Shown: one piece after another, positions 1 to 6,650 of the stretch
Layout: every line of letters starts with the position of its first letter
Position numbering within the stretch: the stretch's first letter is position 1
NCBI GenBank assembly: GCA_030446955.1
Contig: JAUJMG010000217.1
Coordinates: forward strand, 1-6,844
DNA from: Thermomicrobiales bacterium
GTDB taxonomy: Bacteria > Chloroflexota > Chloroflexia > Thermomicrobiales > UBA6265
Length of the DNA: 6,844 nt
Direction of reading: 5' to 3'
Notes under the pieces: generated by a model
Database searches by the model: none
What the model was told of the DNA's origin: nothing
Seen by the model: the letters and a program-made list of their open reading frames with translations, nothing else
Made by a program: the position numbers and the translations under genes

Positions 1-1
1 T

Positions 2-442
2 CACGAGCATCCAATGCCCAATGATCGAGTGTCCACCGTAGCGGGGCAACTCCAGCAGTGCATTGCGTGTGTTTATCCCTTTGGGATGAGGCCAGGCATT
101 ATTACGGCTGACGTCATTCGTTTGCGACCGGATCGCAATGTCGTCTCCGTGGACTGGCTGGCTCTGTTCGTAAACAGCGATGCAGCGCGTCGACAGGTGC
201 GCGCGATCACAGGTGGCGTCACCCGACCAAAGATCACCTTGAAAGACTTCAGGTCTGTGCTCGTTGCTCTTCCCACTTTAGACGAGCAGGAGCGCATCAA
301 CGCCATGCTGGCGGGCGCTGTCGCCCGTATCTCCTCCGAGGAGGACTTCTGCGACAAGCTCAAGAAGCTTAAGCAGGGGCTGATGCACGACTTGCTAACC
401 GGCCGGGTGCGGGTGCCAGTTCCTGAGGAGGTGATGGTGTGA
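2..442 (+). CDS. hsdS: Type I restriction-modification specificity subunit HsdS, C-terminal part (5' end outside window)
   Basis: HsdS is the DNA-recognition subunit of type I restriction-modification complexes; it binds HsdM and HsdR and sets the bipartite target. The frame is open to the left edge, so about 146 C-terminal residues are visible, against roughly 400-450 for a whole HsdS. Counting from the ATG at 14, residues ~50-90 are the end of the second target-recognition domain, with the family-typical run ITGGVTRPKI followed by LKDFRSVLVALPTLDEQERI. Residues ~91-122 form a charged helix (the conserved spacer that packs against HsdM), ending in LKQGLMHDLLTGRVRV, a classic HsdS tail. The ATG at 14 is an internal Met, not the true start. 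Its stop overlaps the next gene by 4 bases. By hand count positions 1-300 are about 56% GC, well below the genes downstream, which suggests the specificity region was exchanged. The family call is firm; the target sequence cannot be read from this piece. Confidence 0.9.
   Translation, partial: HEHPMPNDRVSTVAGQLQQCIACVYPFGMRPGIITADVIRLRPDRNVVSVDWLALFVNSDAARRQVRAITGGVTRPKITLKDFRSVLVALPTLDEQERINAMLAGAVARISSEEDFCDKLKKLKQGLMHDLLTGRVRVPVPEEVMV
426..435 (+). promoter_or_regulatory. Near-perfect Shine-Dalgarno for the DUF262/GmrSD-like gene
   Basis: The string AGGAGGTGAT matches the anti-Shine-Dalgarno end of 16S rRNA almost completely. It lies inside the last codons of hsdS, with the AGGAGG core ending 7 bases before the GTG at 439. 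This fixes GTG 439 as the start; the nearby ATG at 434 and GTG at 431 are in other frames. Together with the GTGA overlap it implies efficient initiation straight after HsdS termination. Confidence 0.8.
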
Positions 443-2400
443 AGATTGGGACGATCCTCGAACAGATCGACCTCGGCAAGATGGCGCTGCCTGAGTTCCA
501 GCGGGGCTACGTCTGGAACCGCGACCAGGTCCGCGGCCTCATGGACTCTCTCTACCGGCGGCATCCGGTCGGTGGCCTGCTCATCTGGGAGACGAACGTC
601 GACAACGCGGCAACTCGCGGCGATACCACCGCGCCAATGGGAGGCTGGGTCGACCTACTCCTTGACGGTCAGCAGCGCATCACCACCCTCTATGGCATCA
701 TCCGCGGTCGCCCCCCGCGCTTCTTTGACGGCAACGCCGCCGCCTTCACCGGCCTCCACTTCAATCTGGTGGAGCAGTCCTTCGAGTTCTACGCGCCCCT
801 CAAGATGAAGGACAATCCCGCTTGGGTGGACGTCACGAAGCTGATGCAGACCGCCGATGTTGCCGAGATCCTGGAGCCGATTGAGGACAAACTTCCCGAG
901 ATGGGGCTCAAGGCCATGACCTGCCTGAGCCGCCTCAACCGCATCCAGGGCATCCGAGACATTGAATTCCACATCGACCGGGTAAGCGGCCCCGAGAAGA
1001 CCATCGACGTGGTGGGCGACATCTTCAACCGCGTCAACAGCGGGGGAACCGAGCTTTCAAAGGGCGACCTGGCCCTCGCCAAGATCTGCGCTCCGTGGCC
1101 GGAAGCGCGCGGTGAGATGAAGCAGCGGCTCCGCAAGTGGGACCGCGCCGGGTACAAGTTCCATCTGGAGTGGTTCCTCCGCTGCATCAACACCGTCACG
1201 ACGGGAGAGGCCATCTTCAACGCCCTCTCCAAGGTTGACACACCCGAGATCCAGGCCGGTATGGTCCGCGCCGAGCACCACGTCGACCGCCTCCTCTACA
1301 CCATCTCGGCGCGCCTCGGGCTGGACCACGGCGCTGTCCTCAAGAGCCCCTACTCGCTGCCGCTCCTCTGCCGTTACCTCGACCTCCGGGGCGGGGAGCT
1401 GCCCACCCAGCGCGAACGGGACAAGCTGCTCTACTGGTACATCCACACCTTCCTCTGGGGCCGCTACGCGGGCTCAACCGAGTCCGTCCTCAACCAAGAT
1501 CTGCGGCTCCTGGCGAGCCCGGAAGACGCCCTCGACCGGCTTATCGGGCAGCTGCGCCAGAATCGCGGGGACCTCCGCGTCCAACCGGGCGACTTCCTGA
1601 CCTGGAGCAGGGGATCACGGTTCTATCCCCTGCTCTACATGCTGACCCGGGTCTACCACGCCAAGGATCTAGCCACCGGCCTCGAGCTGAACAAGTCCAT
1701 TCTTGGGCACCTGATGCGCCTTGAGTTGCACCACATCTTCCCCAAGGCCAAGCTCTACAAGAGCGGCTACTCCAAGGCGGAGGTGCACTCGCTGGCCAAC
1801 TTCATCTTCCTAACCCAGGACACCAATCTCAAGGTCACCGACCGCGATCCCGCCGAATACCTGCCCCACTACGAAGCGGCCTACCCGGGCGTGCTGGCGA
1901 GCCAGTGGATCCCGACCGACCCCGAGCTCTGGACGTACGAGAACTACCCCGCGTTCCTGGATGAGCGCCGCCGATTGCTCGCCGACGCGGCCAACGGGTT
2001 CCTCGACAGCCTCTACGCCGGGAACGTCCCGGAGACGCTCGTGGCGTCACAGGCAACTGAGCCGGTGGCATCACCCGTAGTCGTGGTGGGCGACGCCACC
2101 GACGAGGATGCCGTCCTCCTGGCCTGCAGCGACTGGGTGCTGGCCCAGGGGCTCCCGGAAGGGGAGCTCTACCATGAGGTGCTCGACCCAACGACCGGTG
2201 AACCGGTTGCGCTGCTCGACCTTGCCTGGCCGCAGGGCCTCCAGCCCGGGTACAGCCAGCCCGTGGCCCTCCTTATCAACGAGGAGAAGGAAACCGAGGA
2301 AGCGGCGAACGGAGCCGGGTACCGCTTCTTCATCGACGTGGAGGCCTTCAAGCGCTACGTCCAGACCGAGATTCTCGCCGTGGATGTCGCGGCGGACTAG
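439..2400 (+). CDS. GmrSD-like DUF262-DUF1524 (HNH) restriction protein
   Basis: This is a fused DUF262 plus DUF1524 protein of the GmrSD / BrxU / SspE type. In studied members the ParB-like DUF262 domain binds and hydrolyses NTP and senses modified DNA, while the DUF1524 HNH domain cuts or nicks it. DUF262 signatures: LPEFQRGYVW at residues 17-26, PVGGLLIWE at 43-51, the hallmark DGQQR at 76-80, and FNRVNSGGT at 196-204. A mainly helical linker follows (~210-420). The DUF1524 core is HHIFP at 431-435, with Asn454 in SLANF and Asn463, then DRDPAEYL at 468-475. Residues ~540-653 form an extra C-terminal part with LDLAWPQGLQPGYSQPVALL at 593-612, which I cannot assign to a domain. All motifs are intact, so the protein is probably active. 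It starts with GTG, overlaps hsdS by 4 bases, and sits 6 bases before hsdR, so it belongs to the operon. The substrate (phage DNA with modified bases, phosphorothioate or other) is unknown. The family call is strong; its role inside a type I operon is inference. Confidence 0.88.
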   Translation: MKIGTILEQIDLGKMALPEFQRGYVWNRDQVRGLMDSLYRRHPVGGLLIWETNVDNAATRGDTTAPMGGWVDLLLDGQQRITTLYGIIRGRPPRFFDGNAAAFTGLHFNLVEQSFEFYAPLKMKDNPAWVDVTKLMQTADVAEILEPIEDKLPEMGLKAMTCLSRLNRIQGIRDIEFHIDRVSGPEKTIDVVGDIFNRVNSGGTELSKGDLALAKICAPWPEARGEMKQRLRKWDRAGYKFHLEWFLRCINTVTTGEAIFNALSKVDTPEIQAGMVRAEHHVDRLLYTISARLGLDHGAVLKSPYSLPLLCRYLDLRGGELPTQRERDKLLYWYIHTFLWGRYAGSTESVLNQDLRLLASPEDALDRLIGQLRQNRGDLRVQPGDFLTWSRGSRFYPLLYMLTRVYHAKDLATGLELNKSILGHLMRLELHHIFPKAKLYKSGYSKAEVHSLANFIFLTQDTNLKVTDRDPAEYLPHYEAAYPGVLASQWIPTDPELWTYENYPAFLDERRRLLADAANGFLDSLYAGNVPETLVASQATEPVASPVVVVGDATDEDAVLLACSDWVLAQGLPEGELYHEVLDPTTGEPVALLDLAWPQGLQPGYSQPVALLINEEKETEEAANGAGYRFFIDVEAFKRYVQTEILAVDVAAD

Positions 2401-2406
2401 CGGCCC

Positions 2407-5400
2407 ATGACGAGCGCTCCTCCGTTGCCCTCCGAGCGCACCCAGGTCGAACTGCCACTTATCGCGCAGCTCACCGGCATGGGCTGGCAGCACCTGGAGG
2501 GCGACATCGATGTCCCCGCCTTCACCGAGCGCCTCCGCGACGCCGTCCGCCGCATCAACCTTGACGACTCCGATGAGCCCTGGCTAGACGATGCCCGCGT
2601 CAGTCAGGCCGTCGGCACCCTGGAGCGCCTCGGCGCGCCCAGGCTCATGGAGGCCAACCAAGCCGCTACCGAACTACTCCTCGCGGGCACGGTCGTCGAC
2701 GGCGATCCCGTCCGGCACGGCGGCAAGGACCAAACCGTCCGCTTCATCGACTTCGAGCGCCCGGAGCGCAACGATTTCCTGGTCGTCAACCAGTTTCGCG
2801 TCGACGCGCCCGGCGGCCAGACCTTCATCGTCCCGGACCTCGTCCTCTTCGTGAACGGCATCCCCCTCGTCGTCATTGAGTGCAAGAGTCCCGCTGCCAC
2901 CGACCCGATGGAGGAGGGCATCACCCAGCTCCTGCGCTACTCCAACCAGCGTGATTGGGTCGAAGGCGACGAGGGCGTCGAGCGCCTCTTCCACTACAAC
3001 CAGGCGCTCGTCTCCACCTTCTTCTACGAGGCCCGCGTCGCCACCATCGGCGCCTCCTATGAGCACTATCTGGAGTGGAAGGACACCAGCCCCGTCCCCA
3101 TGGCGGAGGTGGCCGCCGACCTCGGCGTCGAGCAACTCAGCAGTCAGCAGATTCTCGTCGCCGGCCTGCTCCGCCCGGCGCACTTGCTCGACGTCGTCCG
3201 CAACTTCACGCTCTTCGACAGCGCCGGGGGCCGCACGGTCAAGAAGATTGCGCGCTACCAGCAGTTCCGCGCCGTCCACGAGGCTGTTCGCCGCCTCCAG
3301 ACCGGCCAGACCCGCGCCCAGCACGGCGAAAGCGACCAACGCGGCGGCATCATCTGGCACACCCAGGGCTCCGGCAAGAGCCTGACCATGGTCTTCCTCG
3401 TCCGCAAGATGCGCCGCCTCCCCGATCTGCGCCGCTTCAAGGTCGTGATCGTCACCGACCGCACCGATCTCGAAGACCAACTCAGCGCCACCGCCGCCCT
3501 CACCGGCGACACCGTCCGCACAGCGGCCACCGTCGACGGCCTCAAGAACCTCCTCCGCGAACAGGGTCCCGATCTCGTCTTCGCCATGATCCAGAAATAC
3601 CAGGAGCGGGACGAAGACGCCGACGTGATTCCATTTCCCGGCTCCACCGCCCCGTCATCGCCCCGGCTGGTGGCCGAAGACGCCCCGCCGCCCTACCTGG
3701 CCGATCCTGGCGAGAAGGCCGCGCGGCTCCTCCTCGGGGAGGACGCCTTCCCCGTCCTCAACGAGTCTGAGGCCATCCTGGTTCTCGTCGACGAGGCGCA
3801 CCGCTCCCAGGCCAGTGCCCTCCACGCCAATCTGATGAAGGCGTTGCCGAATTGCGCCAAGATCGGCTTCACCGGCACGCCCATCATCATGGGAGACCGC
3901 AAGCGTACTCACGAGATCTTCGGCCCCTTCATCGACCTCTACACCATCCGCCAGTCGGAACTCGACGGCGCCACCGTCCCCATCCTCTACGAGGGCCGCA
4001 CCGCCGAGGGCGCCATCGCCGACGGCCGCAACCTCGACCAACTCTTCGAGGACATGTTCCAGGAGCGAACCCCCGAGGAGTTGGAGGCGATCAAGGCCAA
4101 GTACGCCACCAAGGGCAACGTCCTGGAGGCCCCAAAGCTGATCGCGGCCAAGGCCGCCGACATGCTCCGCCACTACGTCGGTGTGGTCTTGCCAAACGGC
4201 TTCAAGGCCCAGGTCGTCGCCACCAGCCGCCTTGCCGCGGTCCGCTACCAGGCGGCCCTTGCCACAGCCCATCAGGACCTGATCGCCAGCCTCGAAACCC
4301 TCGACTCGTCCCTCCTCGCCTTGAACGCCGAGGAGCGGGAGCGTCTGGACCCGGAACAAGCGTTCCTCGTCCGCGCCCACCAGGATCTCCCGGCAATCCG
4401 CCGCCTCGAGTTCGCCGCCGTCATCTCCGGCAGTCACAACCAGGACCTGGCCTGGAAGGAGTGGAGCGACAAAGCCAAGCAGGATCTCCGCATCGAGCGC
4501 TTCAAGAAGCCCCTCGTCCATGCCGATTCCGGTCGCCAGGACGGCCTCGCCGTCCTCTGCGTCAAGAGCATGCTCCTCACCGGTTTCGACGCCCCTATCG
4601 AGCAGGTGCTCTACCTCGACCGCTTCATCCAGGGCCACGAGCTGCTCCAGGCCATCGCCCGGGTCAACCGCACCGCCGCCGGCAAGGAGTGCGGCCTCGT
4701 CGTCGACTACTACGGCGTCGGCCGCCATCTCAAGGAGGCCCTTGCCGTTTACAGCGACACCGACGTGGAAGGTGCCCTCGTCAGCCTCAAGGACGAGTTG
4801 CCCAAGCTCGCCGACCGGCACGATCGCGTCCTGGCCCTCTTCCACGATCGCAGCATCCCAAACATCTCGGACGTGCCCGCCTGCGTCGATCTCCTGCGGG
4901 ATGTCCGCACCCGTGCCGAGTTCACCGTCAAGCTCAAGCTGTTCCTGGAGAGCATGGACATCGTCCTTCCCCGTCCGGAAGCCCTCCCCTACGTCCGCGA
5001 CGCCAAGCTGCTCGGCTTCATCAACAAAGCGGCGGCCAACCTCTACCGCGATGCGCAGCTCAACCTGACCGGCGCAGGTCACAAGGTCCGGCGCCTCATC
5101 GACGAGCACATCGTCGCCAACGGCGTCGACCCCAAGGTGCCGCCGGTCTCCATCATGGCCGCCGACTTCGCCCGTGCGGTCGACGCCCACCCCTCCCCGC
5201 GCGCCAAGGCGTCCGAGATGGAGCACGCCGCTCGCCATCACATCAGCACCCACATCCACGAGGATCCGGCCTACTACCGCAAGCTGAGCGAGCGCCTCGA
5301 GGAGATCCTCCAGAGCTTCCAGGACAACTGGGCCGAGCTTGTCGAGGCGCTGCGGGTCTTCACTGAGGAAGTCCGTCAGGGCCGCCCAGCCGACGAAACC

Positions 5401-5703
5401 GGCCTCGATCCCCGCACCCAGGCCCCGTTCCTTGGCATCCTCGTCGAGGCAGCGGGTACCGGCGAGATAACGACCGAGCGCCTCCGCGACTTGGCAGAGA
5501 TCGCCGTCGAGCTTGTAGATCACATCCGTCAGGAGATCCGGGCGGTCGACTTCTGGCGCAACGCCTACGCCCAGGACATCCTCCGCCGCTGGATCATCCA
5601 GTTTCTGGACGATCGCGACGTCGTCCCCTTCCGCCGCTTGCCCGCGGTCGCCGACGAGATGGTCGACCTCGCCAAGGCGCTCCATGCCAAACTGGCCGCA
5701 TGA
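2407..5703 (+). CDS. hsdR: Type I restriction endonuclease subunit R (HsdR): nuclease and DNA translocase
   Basis: HsdR is the ATP-dependent translocase and nuclease of type I complexes. It loads on the HsdM2S core at unmethylated sites, pulls in flanking DNA and cuts at a distance. The length of 1098 residues is normal for the family. The N-terminal PD-(D/E)xK nuclease shows Asp144 (VPDLVLF) and Glu158-x-Lys160 (IECKSP). The superfamily 2 motor follows: Walker A HTQGSGKS at 318-325, VTDRTDLEDQL at 349-359, DEAH at 462-465, GFTGTP at 487-492, the motif V region LTGFDAP at 724-730, and motif VI QAIARVNR at 748-755. The C-terminal ~300 residues are helical and charged, as in the HsdM-docking region. 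All catalytic residues are present. A proline-rich stretch of about 45 residues (~402-448) lies between the conserved IQKYQ and the DEAH box. The ATG follows the previous stop after 6 bases, with only a weak GGCGGA about 10 bases upstream. The 3' end overlaps the peptidase gene by 4 bases. Confidence 0.96.
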   Translation: MTSAPPLPSERTQVELPLIAQLTGMGWQHLEGDIDVPAFTERLRDAVRRINLDDSDEPWLDDARVSQAVGTLERLGAPRLMEANQAATELLLAGTVVDGDPVRHGGKDQTVRFIDFERPERNDFLVVNQFRVDAPGGQTFIVPDLVLFVNGIPLVVIECKSPAATDPMEEGITQLLRYSNQRDWVEGDEGVERLFHYNQALVSTFFYEARVATIGASYEHYLEWKDTSPVPMAEVAADLGVEQLSSQQILVAGLLRPAHLLDVVRNFTLFDSAGGRTVKKIARYQQFRAVHEAVRRLQTGQTRAQHGESDQRGGIIWHTQGSGKSLTMVFLVRKMRRLPDLRRFKVVIVTDRTDLEDQLSATAALTGDTVRTAATVDGLKNLLREQGPDLVFAMIQKYQERDEDADVIPFPGSTAPSSPRLVAEDAPPPYLADPGEKAARLLLGEDAFPVLNESEAILVLVDEAHRSQASALHANLMKALPNCAKIGFTGTPIIMGDRKRTHEIFGPFIDLYTIRQSELDGATVPILYEGRTAEGAIADGRNLDQLFEDMFQERTPEELEAIKAKYATKGNVLEAPKLIAAKAADMLRHYVGVVLPNGFKAQVVATSRLAAVRYQAALATAHQDLIASLETLDSSLLALNAEERERLDPEQAFLVRAHQDLPAIRRLEFAAVISGSHNQDLAWKEWSDKAKQDLRIERFKKPLVHADSGRQDGLAVLCVKSMLLTGFDAPIEQVLYLDRFIQGHELLQAIARVNRTAAGKECGLVVDYYGVGRHLKEALAVYSDTDVEGALVSLKDELPKLADRHDRVLALFHDRSIPNISDVPACVDLLRDVRTRAEFTVKLKLFLESMDIVLPRPEALPYVRDAKLLGFINKAAANLYRDAQLNLTGAGHKVRRLIDEHIVANGVDPKVPPVSIMAADFARAVDAHPSPRAKASEMEHAARHHISTHIHEDPAYYRKLSERLEEILQSFQDNWAELVEALRVFTEEVRQGRPADETGLDPRTQAPFLGILVEAAGTGEITTERLRDLAEIAVELVDHIRQEIRAVDFWRNAYAQDILRRWIIQFLDDRDVVPFRRLPAVADEMVDLAKALHAKLAA

Positions 5704-6401
5704 CCGAAACCCTCGTCGTTGACGACCTGATCTTTGCCCTCCGCCGCAGCCCCCGCCGCACCACCGTCGGCATCACCGTCGGCCGGGACGGCGAACTTGT
5801 CGTGCACGTCCCGCTCGACTGCCCGCCCGAGACTATCGAGCGCATTGCCGCCGAAAAGCGCGCCTGGGTCTACGCGAAGCTCGCCCAAAAAGAGCTATTC
5901 CGCCCCACCGTTCAATCCAGGGAATTCGTCACCGGGGAAGGGTTCTCCTACCTCGGTCGAAGCTACCGGCTGGCCTTGATCGACGCCTCACCACTGCCCC
6001 AGGTTCCCGCGCTTCGGCTCCACCAGGGGCGGTTCCTGCTCCGCCGGGACGAGCGGCCCCGCGCGCACGACCATTTCGTCGCCTGGTACGTAGCCCACGG
6101 CAGGCCGTGGCTGGAGCGCCGGGTGACGCTCACCCAGGACCGGATCGGCGTCGAGCCACAAGGCGTCGCGGTCCGCGACCTCGGCCACCGCTGGGGCTCC
6201 TGCGGCGAGAACGGCATCCTCAACTTCCATTGGCGCACCGTCCTGCAGCCGCCTCGGATCGTGGAGTACGTCGTCGCTCACGAACTGGTTCACCTCCACG
6301 AGCCGCACCACGGCCCTGCCTTCTGGCGCCGCCTCGAGCGGGCCATGCCCGACTTCGCCGCGCGCAAGCGCTGGCTCGCCGAGAACCCCATCCTCTTCTG
6401 A
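5700..6401 (+). CDS. YgjP-like zinc metallopeptidase (M48/SprT-like, HExxH)
   Basis: This is a predicted cytoplasmic zinc-dependent peptidase of the YgjP/DUF45 family. The zinc site is intact: His194-Glu195-Leu-Val-His198, with a third likely ligand His204 followed by GPAFW, the usual HExxH-x5-H-x3-FW spacing of this family. Ahead of it are the other hallmarks, RWGSC at 164-168 and NFHWRTVLQPPRIVEYVVAHE at roughly 175-195. Residues 1-110 are a beta-rich N-terminal part (TVGITVGRDGELVVHVP) containing a helix (~43-63). There is no signal peptide or membrane segment. At 233 residues it is close to family length. The ATG overlaps the hsdR stop (ATGA), with no clear Shine-Dalgarno, so translation probably depends on hsdR. 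Family members are often annotated next to hsdR in type I operons, but I know of no proven substrate. A role in turnover or control of restriction subunits is only a guess. Confidence 0.9.
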   Translation: MTETLVVDDLIFALRRSPRRTTVGITVGRDGELVVHVPLDCPPETIERIAAEKRAWVYAKLAQKELFRPTVQSREFVTGEGFSYLGRSYRLALIDASPLPQVPALRLHQGRFLLRRDERPRAHDHFVAWYVAHGRPWLERRVTLTQDRIGVEPQGVAVRDLGHRWGSCGENGILNFHWRTVLQPPRIVEYVVAHELVHLHEPHHGPAFWRRLERAMPDFAARKRWLAENPILF

Positions 6402-6424
6402 CTCCCCGTCCGTCCCGCAGGACC

Positions 6425-6450
6425 GCCTCTCCAGTCCCCCTCGTAGAGGC
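6425..6450. repeat. Short hairpin 24 bases after the operon
   Basis: GCCTCT at 6425-6430 pairs perfectly with AGAGGC at 6445-6450 across a 14-base loop, beginning 24 bases after the peptidase stop. It could be a weak 3' end structure for the operon mRNA. There is no T-tract behind it, so a classic Rho-independent terminator is not supported. Its right arm overlaps the degenerate repeat copy. Confidence 0.3.
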
Positions 6451-6471
6451 AACGCTAACGACGCGACGCCC
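6442..6471. repeat. Degenerate copy of the palindromic repeat
   Basis: The left arm CGTAGAGGCAACGC (6442-6455) matches CGTAGGGGCGACGC of the copy at 6510-6523 at 12 of 14 positions. The right arm GCGACGCCC (6463-6471) matches GCGTCGCCC at 8 of 9. The centre has diverged and is a few bases longer, and the palindrome is broken. It looks like an older, decayed member of the same repeat family. Confidence 0.5.
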
Positions 6472-6509
6472 CTCCCGAAACCATTGTGCTCGGACCTGCC
6501 ACCCGCACC

Positions 6510-6534
6510 CGTAGGGGCGACGCATGCGTCGCCC
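6510..6534. repeat. Dispersed-type palindromic repeat with a perfect 20-bp palindrome
   Basis: Positions 6515-6534 are a perfect 20-bp palindrome: GGGCGACGCA followed by its exact reverse complement, centred on GCATGC. It is preceded by CGTAG (6510-6514), but the matching CTACG is missing on the right, where GGCC follows, so the right arm looks truncated. Short GC-rich palindromes of this kind recur in intergenic spaces of some GC-rich bacteria, and I recall similar ones in Chloroflexota. In RNA it would fold into a hairpin. Whether it is dispersed in this genome cannot be seen from one window. Confidence 0.7.
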
Positions 6535-6620
6535 GGCCTCGCAATCGCCCTATCTCGTCTCCCCATGTCACCTCTCCAACCGTGACCTGGAGGTCCTTCC
6601 CTTCCCTGCTTCAATCGCCT

Positions 6621-6650
6621 ACCGTAGACCACAAGCGGTCTGCTCCCGGT
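6621..6650. repeat. Nested hairpin
   Basis: AGACC (6626-6630) pairs with GGTCT (6637-6641) over a 6-base loop, and an outer ACCG (6621-6624) can pair with CGGT (6647-6650) with an unequal internal bulge. No T-run follows. It may be chance structure in GC-rich DNA or a remnant of a regulatory element. Confidence 0.25.

Noticed and set aside
2674..3480. 268-codon - strand frame opposite the hsdR nuclease region
   Set aside because: Low-complexity Ala/Asp/Glu/Val-rich product without motifs, antisense to a clear PD-(D/E)xK domain.
3852..5366. 504-codon + strand frame inside hsdR
   Set aside because: The product is an Arg/Pro/His/Gly-rich string typical of an out-of-frame reading of GC-rich coding DNA; hsdR in the main frame explains the region fully.
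3655..5685. Very long open frame on the - strand across most of hsdR (676 codons)
   Set aside because: It is a shadow of hsdR. GC-rich codons on the + strand leave few stop codons in one antisense frame. The product is a Val/Gly/Asp/Leu-rich string with no domain, while the + strand carries every HsdR motif.
6402..6480. Intrinsic terminator after the operon
   Set aside because: Small stems exist (6412-6423 with a 4-bp stem, 6425-6450 with a 6-bp stem), but no T-run follows either of them, so a Rho-independent terminator is not supported.
5988..6632. 214-codon - strand frame spanning the peptidase 3' end and the repeats
   Set aside because: It overlaps the HExxH coding region and runs through the palindrome, giving the ARPGDACVAPTGAG type of string that such repeats yield when translated. 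It has no domain signature.
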